From contig CBDBIU010000005.1 of assembly GCA_965206025.1 (NCBI GenBank), positions 310,001-374,000 of the forward strand: a stretch of DNA of 64,000 bases, read 5' to 3'. The position numbers were made by a program, and so were the translations under genes. The notes below the pieces were generated by a model. That model had not been told where the DNA came from. It did not search any database and was given only the letters and a program-made list of their open reading frames with translations. Origin of the DNA: G963668345 sp965206025 (lineage in GTDB: Bacteria > Acidobacteriota > Terriglobia > Bryobacterales > UBA6623). Positions 34,731 through 42,743 of the stretch are shown piece by piece (position 1 is the stretch's first letter; every line of letters begins with the position of its first letter).

Positions 34731-36131
34731 ATGAAGACGGCAGCTAGGCAAGCAATCGCGTTATTGGCGCTAGGCGCGGCATCGGTGTGGATCGCCAGTG
34801 ACACGGCCCGCGCGCAGGGCCAGGCGGGCACGACGCTCTTGGCCGACAAGACGGCTCAGGGCTATTTCGACAGGACTGAGAACTACGACTGGACGGTGGC
34901 GAAGACCGTGGACAAAGCAGCTCTGACGATCAAGCAAGGGCAATCCGACACCGTCGAATTCACGATCCAGGCGGCCAGAACCGGCCCGCTCGTCACCGAC
35001 GTCTTCGGCGTCAGCGGCCAGGCCTGCGTGACCAACGGAGGCGAGCGGCCAACCCAAGGCCTTACGCTCTTCGACCATGTTCAGTTCAAGAGCGGTGCCG
35101 GGCCGTTTCAAGAATTGGGCGCAAACCAAACGCTTACAGGCTTTCTCGCCGCCGGGGCCGGTAACTGCTTTCCCTACGACATTGAGTTTGTTCCCGTACC
35201 CGGAGCGACCTACCGAAACGCCGTCCACGTGACTATTACCAACCACTCCGGCCAGCTGGGGATACCGTTCGGCCCCGAACCCAAGGCCGGCTTCTCGCTT
35301 CCCACGACACCCACCGTGGTTCAGATCGACGAAGGCGCAACGGTGACCGACACTCTAAGTTGCCCGGCTGGTTTTACCTGCACGCCCGCGAGCGGCGGCG
35401 TGCATTCGTTTTCCGCTACCGACAGTACATTGCTGGTCGTCCAGATCCAAAACGATAGCGCTCAATGCGACACGAACTTCCGTCTGACCAATATGGTCGA
35501 ACTCGACGAAAACGACACCCATCAGAAAGACAACGGCGACGTCTTTGTTGATATCTACACGGGACTCTGCGAGGAACCCCCCAACCAAGAGCCGGGAAAC
35601 GGTTGCACGTTGACGATCGGATACTGGAAAAACCACGCCGGTTTTTCGGGCAAGAACCGGGACCGGGTGACACCGTTACTGCCGGTTAAGCTCGGTGCGG
35701 GAGGGGGCGCAACGGTGGTTGTAACGACAGCTTCTCAGGCCGTCCAAATCTTGAGGATGCGATGGAACGGCGGTCGGTCTTCAAATGGGATCAGCAAATT
35801 GTACGCGCAACTGCTGGGGGCGAAACTCAACATCGCCAACGGCGCGGACGGCTCCGCCGCTGCCGGGGCCATTGCGGCGGCCGACCTGATCCTTGCGGCC
35901 TATGATCAGGCGGCCTGGAAAAGCCTCAGCCGTAAGGATCGCTGGACAATCTTGAAATTGGCCAAGGTTCTCGATGCCTACAACAACGGGAGAATCGGCC
36001 CAGGCCACTGTGACAGATCATCCAAAGGCTCCAAAGGATCCAAAGGCTCCAAGGGTGAGCACGAGGATAAGGACGAGGACGAGGAGAAGAAAAAGAAGCG
36101 CAAATGGCGATGGAAATCCAAATCTTCCTGA
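34731..36131 (+). CDS. large secreted protein with GYWKNH motif and charged tail
   Basis: A 466-residue exported protein. The signal peptide (about 1-28) ends ARAQ. It has no membrane helix after that. Residues about 30-280 are beta-rich with spaced cysteines (QACVTN, GNCFPYD, LSCPAGFTC, AQCDTNF). A CTLTIGYWKNHAGFSGK segment (about 298-314) is a motif seen in several secreted bacterial proteins of unknown role. A helical region follows. The last 45 residues are Ser/Lys/Gly repeats, then an acidic run and a Lys/Trp-rich end (KKKKRKWRWKSKSS). AAGGAG lies seven bases before the ATG. Function unknown; surface or extracellular location is inferred. Confidence 0.8.
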   Translation: MKTAARQAIALLALGAASVWIASDTARAQGQAGTTLLADKTAQGYFDRTENYDWTVAKTVDKAALTIKQGQSDTVEFTIQAARTGPLVTDVFGVSGQACVTNGGERPTQGLTLFDHVQFKSGAGPFQELGANQTLTGFLAAGAGNCFPYDIEFVPVPGATYRNAVHVTITNHSGQLGIPFGPEPKAGFSLPTTPTVVQIDEGATVTDTLSCPAGFTCTPASGGVHSFSATDSTLLVVQIQNDSAQCDTNFRLTNMVELDENDTHQKDNGDVFVDIYTGLCEEPPNQEPGNGCTLTIGYWKNHAGFSGKNRDRVTPLLPVKLGAGGGATVVVTTASQAVQILRMRWNGGRSSNGISKLYAQLLGAKLNIANGADGSAAAGAIAAADLILAAYDQAAWKSLSRKDRWTILKLAKVLDAYNNGRIGPGHCDRSSKGSKGSKGSKGEHEDKDEDEEKKKKRKWRWKSKSS

Positions 36132-36181
36132 AGGCGAAGAATTCCGGACTGTTTCCAAGGCTGGGCTAGGGCGTGCTGTCC

Positions 36182-36420
36182 TAGCCCGTTTTTCTCACCA
36201 GGTGGCGGTAGAAGCACGCGATACGCCCGCCATTACTTCGGTGCGCTTGCTCGCTGTGCTCAACATAATAGGATTCAAGAATGTAGGGGCACGGCATGCC
36301 GTGCCCGAAGCCGCCGAGCAAAGCCCCGCCGTTTGAGATGTAGGGGAGCGATTGATCGCGCCCGCTTGCCTTAGGAACTGTAGGCCGACCGAGGTAAAAC
36401 CGTGGCCGAGTACCCCGGCC
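36182..36420. repeat. composite of family C and REP-like repeats
   Basis: Starts TAGCCCGTTTTTCTCACCAG (36182) and carries the GCTTGCTCGCTGTGCTCAAC segment of the long family C copies. Two palindromic cassettes follow: GGGGCACGGCATGCCGTGCCC-type near 36285-36306, and the GCGATTGATCGCGCCCGC version near 36348-36364. No clear right end is visible. It fills the gap before the TPP-enzyme gene. Confidence 0.6.
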
Positions 36421-36465
36421 CAGTGGCTCGCCGATGATAGATGATGATCGATGCGATCCACAAAC

Positions 36466-38118
36466 TCAGCGGAGGGAAGCCACTTCCGGCGCCACCATAA
36501 ATCTTTTCATGGCTTCTTCCATGGGGTGGCAAGGCAGCGACACGGGGACCTCGATCAACGATGGGCCGTCTGCATCTAATGCGGATCGGATGGCGGCGCC
36601 CAGTTCGCCGACCGCTTCGACTCGCCGGCCGCTTGCGCCGAACGCCTGGGCCAGCGCGACAAAGTCCGGGTTCACCAGGTCGGCGGCGTGGGTCCTCCCA
36701 TAGCGCCCCTCCTGTTGTGGCCGAAGGACGCCATAGCCGTTGTCGTCAAAGACGATGACGACGAGGGGTACGCCGAACTGCACGGCCGTTCCCAGCTCCT
36801 GGCAGGTGAACTGGAAACCTCCATCGCCCGCCAGCACGACCACCGGCCGTTCCGGGACGGCCAGCTTCGCCCCAATAGCCGCCGGCAGGCCAAACCCCAA
36901 TGTTCCAAAGCCCATCGAAGTGAAGTAGGTGCGCGGCTCAAAGACATCCAGCAAGTGGTGGCACCAATAGGCGACGACCGTCAAGTCGGAGACGATGATC
37001 GTCTCCCGCGGCAGGGCGGAACGCAGCGTTCGCACCAACTCGACAGCCTCCGGCGATTGCCGATGAAAATCCCGCATCAGACAGGATCGGAGTTCCGCCA
37101 CTTCCGCGGCGCGGGAAGCTCGCGGCTGATCATCGCCGCACAGGTCGATCAGGGCTTCAAGAGCGAGCCTTGCATCGCTGACGATGCCTTCGGAAACGGG
37201 GTAATTGCGGCCGATCTCCGCCTCGTCAACGTCAATGTGGATCAGATGTCCCGGCAAGCGCAGCGACCAGGCCGCTGTCTCGCTCTCGGGAAAACGGGTT
37301 CCGACGGCAAGCATCAAGTCGCAGCTTGAAAGGTGCTCGCCGCCAATCGGATGCTGAAGCGTGTTGCCGGCGGCCAGGGGATGATCTTCCGGCAAGCACC
37401 CCTTGCCCTGCGTCGTCGAGAAGACAGGCGCCTCGAGCATTTCGGCCAGGCGGCGCAGCGCCGACGATGCACTACTCGTAATCACGCCTCCGCCGGCCCA
37501 AATCACCGGGCGTTTGGCCTTCTTGAGGAGATGCGCGGCTCTGTCCAGAGCGTTCTCGTCAGGTTGCGTCGTTTCCATAGGGGCGGTCTCGGGGATGTCA
37601 ACTTCACTGGAACCGTCCAGAACATCGAAGGGAACTTCGAGCGCCGTCGGCCCCGGACGTCCGCTTTTCATTTCGAAGAACGCCTGGCGCACGGCTTGGG
37701 GAATGGCAGCCACGGTCTCGCAGCGCCGGGCGAACTTGGTCACAGGCCGAAAGCCGGACAACTGGTCGGGAGACTCATGGCCGTAACCTTTGCCCTGGCC
37801 CAGATGCTCGGCCCGTATCTGGCTGGCAACGGCGAGAATCGGCGAAGACTCGCTGCAGGCCGTGCCGAACGCGGTCAGGGCGTTCATCACCGCCGGTCCC
37901 GTCGTCGTGATGCACACGCCGGGACGGCCACTGGCGCGGGCATAACCATCCGCCATGAAAGCCGCCCCCTGCTCATGCCGCGTGAGAACATGCTCGATGC
38001 CGGAATCAAGCAGCGCTTCGTAGACAGCCAGGTTGTGGGTCCCTGGGATGCCGAAAACGGTGCGCACCCCGTGCGCCGCCAGCGACTTTACGACCGCCTC
38101 GCCACCTGTGAGGAGCAT
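36466..38118 (-). CDS. thiamine-pyrophosphate-dependent enzyme, acetolactate-synthase-like
   Basis: A 550-residue three-domain TPP enzyme of the acetolactate synthase/oxalyl-CoA decarboxylase superfamily. The catalytic Glu is in LTRHEQGAAFMADGYAR. The central domain contains WAGGGV. The cofactor motif runs GDGGFQFTCQELG ... DDNGYG. Substrate is uncertain: it lacks the usual ilvN partner nearby and may be a 2-oxo acid decarboxylase or an acetolactate-synthase paralogue. Isolated gene between repeats and an IS. Confidence 0.85.
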   Translation of the reverse strand: MLLTGGEAVVKSLAAHGVRTVFGIPGTHNLAVYEALLDSGIEHVLTRHEQGAAFMADGYARASGRPGVCITTTGPAVMNALTAFGTACSESSPILAVASQIRAEHLGQGKGYGHESPDQLSGFRPVTKFARRCETVAAIPQAVRQAFFEMKSGRPGPTALEVPFDVLDGSSEVDIPETAPMETTQPDENALDRAAHLLKKAKRPVIWAGGGVITSSASSALRRLAEMLEAPVFSTTQGKGCLPEDHPLAAGNTLQHPIGGEHLSSCDLMLAVGTRFPESETAAWSLRLPGHLIHIDVDEAEIGRNYPVSEGIVSDARLALEALIDLCGDDQPRASRAAEVAELRSCLMRDFHRQSPEAVELVRTLRSALPRETIIVSDLTVVAYWCHHLLDVFEPRTYFTSMGFGTLGFGLPAAIGAKLAVPERPVVVLAGDGGFQFTCQELGTAVQFGVPLVVIVFDDNGYGVLRPQQEGRYGRTHAADLVNPDFVALAQAFGASGRRVEAVGELGAAIRSALDADGPSLIEVPVSLPCHPMEEAMKRFMVAPEVASLR

Positions 38119-38235
38119 GAGTTTCCAACCTTTCCGGAGCGATCACTGGCCCTTTCGGAGAGCCGGAGCAACCGCGCCAAGACACTAGTGTGATGGATCA
38201 AGAGTTCGTTGACAATCCTAGCCCGCATTTCTTTA

Positions 38236-38276
38236 AGGCCCAATAGAAATAAGGGAACATTATCATTGGGCTACAA
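38236..38276. repeat. minimal ISNCY-like end-to-end relic
   Basis: GGCCCAATAGAAATA is followed directly by AGGGAACATTATCATTGGGC. The first half matches one end of the ISNCY-like elements (41961-41975 inverted) and the second half the other end (59130-59148). It is the two ends of the element joined with virtually all internal DNA missing. It can fold as a hairpin. Confidence 0.5.
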
Positions 38277-38315
38277 CATTCCGAAAAGGTTGTTCTCCGA
38301 CCGGCTGTCGGGAGC

Positions 38316-39803
38316 ATTTTCCAATCCAAGAATGATCCTGAAAAGGGGTTGGTCGGGCGAGGGGCCGGCGCTGCGAGTGGATCTCCTTTCTGAGGGTGTT
38401 CGAGGGAGGTAAGGGGGAGGGGGAAGCGGAACTGGGTGTGGCCCGGACCAGGGACGTTGGTCGAGCTTTCCCCTCCCCCTGCCATCCATGCCGAGTCCGG
38501 GGCGGCCAGGCCCCGCCCCCTCGTGCTGGGATTTACCAACGGGAGCGGCAGCTGGCCAGCAGTTTCCGCTTGCGTTGCTGCATGTGGCGGGCGCATTCGG
38601 TATCGCTCATCCGCCGTGCTTGCTGTTCGAGATAATCGGCCGTGATGCCTTCCTTCAAGTGCTGCTGCCAGTGGTCGAGCGAGACCAGTTTTTCGTAAGG
38701 CGTGCGGTAGTCCCCGAGCCGATAGCGGCGCCGTCGCTTGCCGTTGTCCATCACCTCCACGGTGGCGAACCCGCAGGGACGGTGATAGTTCAAATAGGGG
38801 TTGAAATGGGCCGTGTAGAAGCGCTGGAACTCCGCGGCGTGGACGGCCGGGATCGGCTCGTGGCCGAGGTGCTTGCGCACGACCGCTCCGTTTTTGCCCT
38901 CCACCAAGGCGTTGTCGGTGGTGCGATGCGCCCGCGACTTGGTGAACTCCCCGATCAGCAGCTTGTTGAGCAGCTTGGCCACCCGGCGGTTGAGAAACTC
39001 CGAGCCGCTGTCGGAGTGAAAGCCGCGGATGCGGAAGGGGAACTGGTGCAGGATGGCCTCCAAAACGGGGATCAAATGGGCTTCCGAGATGGTCTGGCAA
39101 CAGCCCACCACCTGCCACTGCGTCACCGTATCGACGGCATTGACGTGGTACAGCCCGGGGCGCGTGGTGGTGTCGCCCTGATGCACCGTGTCGACCCGCA
39201 AGTAGCCGGGCCGCCCGCACGGGTTGGGCCGCCGCCGCTCGCCGATGGCCACCGCGCGGGAGCGCGTCCGGGTGTGATGGACGTGGTGTTCGCGATAGAC
39301 CGCGGTGCGTCGCAGGTTGTAGATGTGCGAGGCCGAGAGGGAGGCCAATCGTTGGTAGGCGGCCTGGCCGTAGACGTGGTGTTCGCGCCATAGGATGCGC
39401 CGCAGCGCCGGGCCCGACAGCCCTTCGTGGGCCGCATCGACGGTGGCCAACAGAGCGATATCGTCGTGTGTGTAGCGGCGCGGAAAGCGATGCCGGCGGG
39501 GCGGGGCGGGCTCGACGGCTCCGCTTTGGCGGTAGCGCCGGATCAGACGCGTGATCTGCGCCAAGCTGCGCCCGCAGGGTGCGCTCGACGAGGCCGTAGA
39601 TCTGCTTGCGCTCGGCGCCGGTAAAGCTGAGGCGACCGCTGGAAGCCACAAACTCGCGCATCTCGCCCAGCGTGAGACGTTGTGCATGCTGCATGGTGAT
39701 TCGCATTCACCCGCAGTGTGCCCTCTCCCGGCTGCCGTCGTTTCAGGATCATCTTGTGTTGGAAACACTCCCCCCGTTCAGGATCATCTTGCATTGGACA
39801 ACT
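38316..39803 (-). mobile_element. insertion sequence with rve-type transposase (about 1.5 kb)
   Basis: Ends TTTTCCAATCCAAGAATGAT (38317 onward) and, on the other strand, GTTGTCCAATGCAAGATGAT (39803 down) form an imperfect terminal inverted repeat. A second copy of the end motif (TTCAGGATCATCTTG) lies 33 bases inside the right end. It carries one transposase gene in two frames. A 518-bp deletion derivative is at 60450-60967 and a decayed piece at 25310-25552. I did not find a clear target duplication. Confidence 0.8.
38533..39706 (-). pseudogene. frameshifted rve-type transposase
   Basis: The N-terminal 44 codons (from about 39706: QRLTLGEMREFV ... ERKQIYGLVERTLR) are in one frame. The rest (from LAQITRLIRRYRQSG) is in another and runs to the stop at 38533. 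In the family as I know it, about 25 residues link these parts; here they are missing and the frame is shifted. The integrase core is complete: Asp in LRVDTVHQGD, Asp in FHSDSGSEFLN, Glu in NALVEGKNG. The C-terminus is SDTECARHMQQRKRKLLAS. Confidence 0.72.
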
Positions 39804-39870
39804 CTTTTTTTCCCAACCGAAAGACCACCCTGGTACAATCTTGAATCTCCAGACCTACCCGAGGAAAGCC

Positions 39871-40839
39871 ATGAAAGCCATTCGCGTTCACCAAACCGGA
39901 GGACCCGAGGTCCTGCAATTTGAAGACGCTCCCGATCCGGCTCCGGGACCGACCGGCGCCGTCGTCAAGATCGAGGCCGCCGGAGTCAATTTCATCGACA
40001 TCTACTTCCGCAGCGGACTCTACAAGACCGATCTGCCCTTTACCAATGGGCAGGAAGGAGCCGGCGTGGTTAGCGCCGTGGGATCGGATGTCAGCGAGTT
40101 CCAACCCGGCGACCACGTGACCTATACCGGGGTCGTGGGGTCCTACGCCGAATACGCCGTCGTGCCCGCCGATAAACTCGTCAAACTGCCGGCTGGGATG
40201 GACACGCGAACCGCGGCGGCGGTGACGCTGCAAGGGATGACCGTCCACTACTTGAGTTACTCCACCTTCCCGATCGAAGCGGGGCACACTGCCCTCGTCC
40301 ACGCCGCCGCAGGCGGAGTGGGCCTGCTGCTGGTCCAAGTGGCGAAAATGCGCGGGGCTCGGGTGATCGGAACCTGCTCCACCCCCGAAAAGGCGGAACG
40401 GGTTCGGCAAGCGGGCGCCGATGAGGTCATCCTTTACAGCGAACAGGATTTTGTCGCTGAAGTCAAACGATTGACCGACGGCCGGGGCGTTGATGTTGTC
40501 TACGACTCCGTCGGCAAGGCGACCTGGGAAGGTAGTCTCAACTGCCTTAGACCGCTGGGCTGGATGGTGTTTTTCGGCAACGCCAGCGGGCCGGTCCCCG
40601 GCATCGAGCCGCTGACGCTCACCGCGAAAGGTTCGTTGATTCTGACTCGCCCGAGCCTGGTTCACCACGTGGCGAGCAGAGAAAAGCTGCTCGAGCGGGC
40701 TGGGGACGTTTTCGACTGGGTACTCTCGGGAAAAGTGAAACCCTACATCGGGGAAACGTTCCCCTTGGCCGAGGCCGCCGAAGCCCACCGCCGTCTGGCG
40801 GCGCGGCTGACGAGCGGCAAGATTCTACTGCTGCCGTAG
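39871..40839 (+). CDS. NADPH:quinone oxidoreductase (zinc-free MDR family)
   Basis: A 322-residue medium-chain reductase of the quinone oxidoreductase (Qor) type. It opens MKAIRVHQTGGPEVL and has no zinc-ligand cysteines. The Rossmann segment is VHAAAGGVGLLLVQVAK, followed by ADEVILYSEQDF and the GRGVDVVYDSVGK stretch. GAGGAAAG precedes the ATG. The gene starts only 68 bases after the IS end, so its native promoter may be altered; a TACAAT (39833-39838) could serve as -10. Confidence 0.92.
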   Translation: MKAIRVHQTGGPEVLQFEDAPDPAPGPTGAVVKIEAAGVNFIDIYFRSGLYKTDLPFTNGQEGAGVVSAVGSDVSEFQPGDHVTYTGVVGSYAEYAVVPADKLVKLPAGMDTRTAAAVTLQGMTVHYLSYSTFPIEAGHTALVHAAAGGVGLLLVQVAKMRGARVIGTCSTPEKAERVRQAGADEVILYSEQDFVAEVKRLTDGRGVDVVYDSVGKATWEGSLNCLRPLGWMVFFGNASGPVPGIEPLTLTAKGSLILTRPSLVHHVASREKLLERAGDVFDWVLSGKVKPYIGETFPLAEAAEAHRRLAARLTSGKILLLP

Positions 40840-41025
40840 CGGCTCGTGGCCAAGGTTCCCCCAGCCGCGCGGCTTGCTCCAAACCGTGGGCAGGCGAGCA
40901 ACAAGCCCCCGCCGCGGCATTTGCGATTGGTCTTCGTAGTTTATGAGAATAATAAGGAAGGCAGCACTATTGTTTCCGATCAACCACACATCGGCCGAGC
41001 CATAGCCCAGGGAGTCAGCAAACGA

Positions 41026-41247
41026 ATGTTGGAACGGATCATTGCACTTTTATTTTGCCTCATACTCGGCCTCGCCAGCCTCGGCGTAGCCGGCTGGCTG
41101 GCGGTGACCGGCAAGGTCATTGAGTCTATAGACGGGTTGTTCATCGTCCTTGTAGCTTTGCTTACAGCCGTGATTTGCTTCGGCTATGTAGGCATGCAAG
41201 TGCAAGTCGCCCTGGCCCCGGAGTCCAACCCCAAAAAGCGGCGGTGA
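41026..41247 (+). CDS. small two-helix membrane protein
   Basis: A 73-residue protein with two membrane helices (about 5-25 and 35-58) and a Lys/Arg C-terminal tail (NPKKRR). GGAG lies about 11 bases upstream of ATG. No family recognised. It is followed by the ISNCY-like derivative. Confidence 0.5.
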   Translation: MLERIIALLFCLILGLASLGVAGWLAVTGKVIESIDGLFIVLVALLTAVICFGYVGMQVQVALAPESNPKKRR

Positions 41248-41323
41248 GCGCTTGGACGGGATAGCGTCCTCCCACCGGCGGGCGCTCCGCGCCAACGGGG
41301 GTCCCGGCAGACGCCGTGTGGCT

Positions 41324-41975
41324 GTTGAAGGGCAATGATAATGTCCCCTTGAGCGCCCCATAGAAATGTCCCCTAATCGGGGGCTCCAAAGGAGGAGCGG
41401 AGATGGGGAAGGACATGGATGAATGCCAAGGAACTGAGGCGCGGCGAAGTGCTGAGCCGAGTGAAACGAGGGGAGCTGAAGTTGACCGAAGCGGCTGAGC
41501 TGCTGGAGGTCAGCTGCCAGCAAGCGAAGCGGCTCAAGAAGCGTTACGGCGAGGGAGGGGCGCAAGCTCTCGTGCATGGCAATGTGGGCCGCGTGTCGAA
41601 CCGCGCCAAGTCGCCGGAAGTTCGCAAGCGAGTGCTGCAACTGGTGCGCGAGAACTATTCGGGCGAGCCGCGAAAGCGTTTTGGGCCGACGCTGGCGTCG
41701 GAACATCTGGCGGCCGATCACGGTCTCGAAGTGCCGTGCTAAACCTTGCGGCGCTGGATGCTCGCCGCGGGACTGTGGAGGGATGGAAAGCGTGGAAAAC
41801 CTAGCGCGACAGCGAGAACGGTTCGCAGCGCAACGACAGGTTTTCCACCCTCCCCACCGTCCCTTGGAAATCGCGGGCGCGATTCCCACATTCCCACAGC
41901 CCGACGACGACGACGATACTCTCCTACCAACCGACAAACAACAAAACCAAGGGGACATTTCTATTGGGCCTTGAC
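41324..41975 (+). mobile_element. internally deleted ISNCY-like element
   Basis: Left end TTGAAGGGCAATGATAATGT (41324) is identical to the right end of the full copy at 57550-59153 (other strand). The other end, GGGGACATTTCTATTGGGCC (41951-41970), matches its left part. About 1 kb of the transposase gene, from codon about 120 to near the end, is missing. A further direct copy of CTATTGGGCCTTGACATT at 42010-42027 lies just outside. Confidence 0.75.
41419..41742 (+). pseudogene. 5' third of an ISNCY-like transposase
   Basis: A 107-residue frame identical in style to the first part of the transposase at 57.8-59.1 kb (MNAKELRRGEVLSRVKRGEL, helix-turn-helix LTEAAELLEV). This copy keeps the frame through GEGGAQALVHGNVG, which the full copy has lost. 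It ends at a nonsense change: TGCTAA where the full copy has TGCGAA. The catalytic part is deleted. Confidence 0.8.
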
Positions 41976-42186
41976 ATTGACGCAACTCTCCCTCTGCGGT
42001 TGACTATCCTATTGGGCCTTGACATTATCCCAAGGTTCTATACTGAGACTTAGGTCAACTATTGAGTTTCGCAAATTATGGTGACGTGGTCCGTGTTCAG
42101 ACCGTAAGGGCACGGCATGCTGTGCGCGGGTTCGAAAGCTACTGTATTCTGCGAGTCCCAATAGGGCATTCCGAGGAGGAGAGATC

Positions 42187-42627
42187 ATGAGTCCGCGAGT
42201 CAAGTTCAGCATTGTCACCGTCGTCATTCTCGGCGTGCTTGTGTGGCTGGGTGTCGCCGGCATCAATGAGACGAAGACCTACTACGTGACGGTCGAGGAA
42301 CTTCACGCCATGGGCGACGCCCAAGATAGAAGGCTCCGCGTCGGAGGCGACGTCGAACCGGGATCGATCGTTCGCAAGGCGGACCGGGTCGAGTTTACCA
42401 TTACCCAGGAAGACCGAAAGTTGAGCGTCGTCTATGTCGGGCGCGACCCGCTGCCCGACACTTTTCGTGACCGCGCCCAAGCGCTCTGTGACGGCAAGCT
42501 GCGCGGCGACCAAGTATTCGAGGCGCGCAAGATTCAAGCCAAATGCACGTCTAAGTATGAGGCTGACCCGGGAGGCGGGGCCAAGCCCGTCCACGAACCC
42601 ACGCCCGACCGCGAGGCGTCGCTGTAA
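42187..42627 (+). CDS. ccmE: heme chaperone CcmE, Cys-type
   Basis: A 146-residue CcmE. An N-terminal membrane helix (about 8-26) is followed by the beta-barrel heme-binding domain. Classical CcmE binds heme through a His in HxxxY; here the motif is C120-T-S-K-Y124 (KIQAKCTSKYEAD), the CxxxY form known from Desulfovibrio and archaea. Heme would then be held through Cys120. AGGAGGAG-like sequence precedes the ATG. It starts the ccmE-F-H cluster. Confidence 0.9.
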   Translation: MSPRVKFSIVTVVILGVLVWLGVAGINETKTYYVTVEELHAMGDAQDRRLRVGGDVEPGSIVRKADRVEFTITQEDRKLSVVYVGRDPLPDTFRDRAQALCDGKLRGDQVFEARKIQAKCTSKYEADPGGGAKPVHEPTPDREASL

Positions 42628-42743
42628 TCATGGCGGGCGGGGAAGCTGGCCTATATGAAGGGGGTCGACGGGATCCTCCGTTCAGGTCGCCAGTGTTCCT
42701 TTCTCGCCACCGGCAGAGCGATTTCTTCATAAGACCATAGAGG

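Noticed and set aside
41281..42186. Region considered as a gene operon before ccmE
   Set aside because: Alignment by eye to 57550-59153 shows it is a deletion derivative of the ISNCY-like element plus end repeats.
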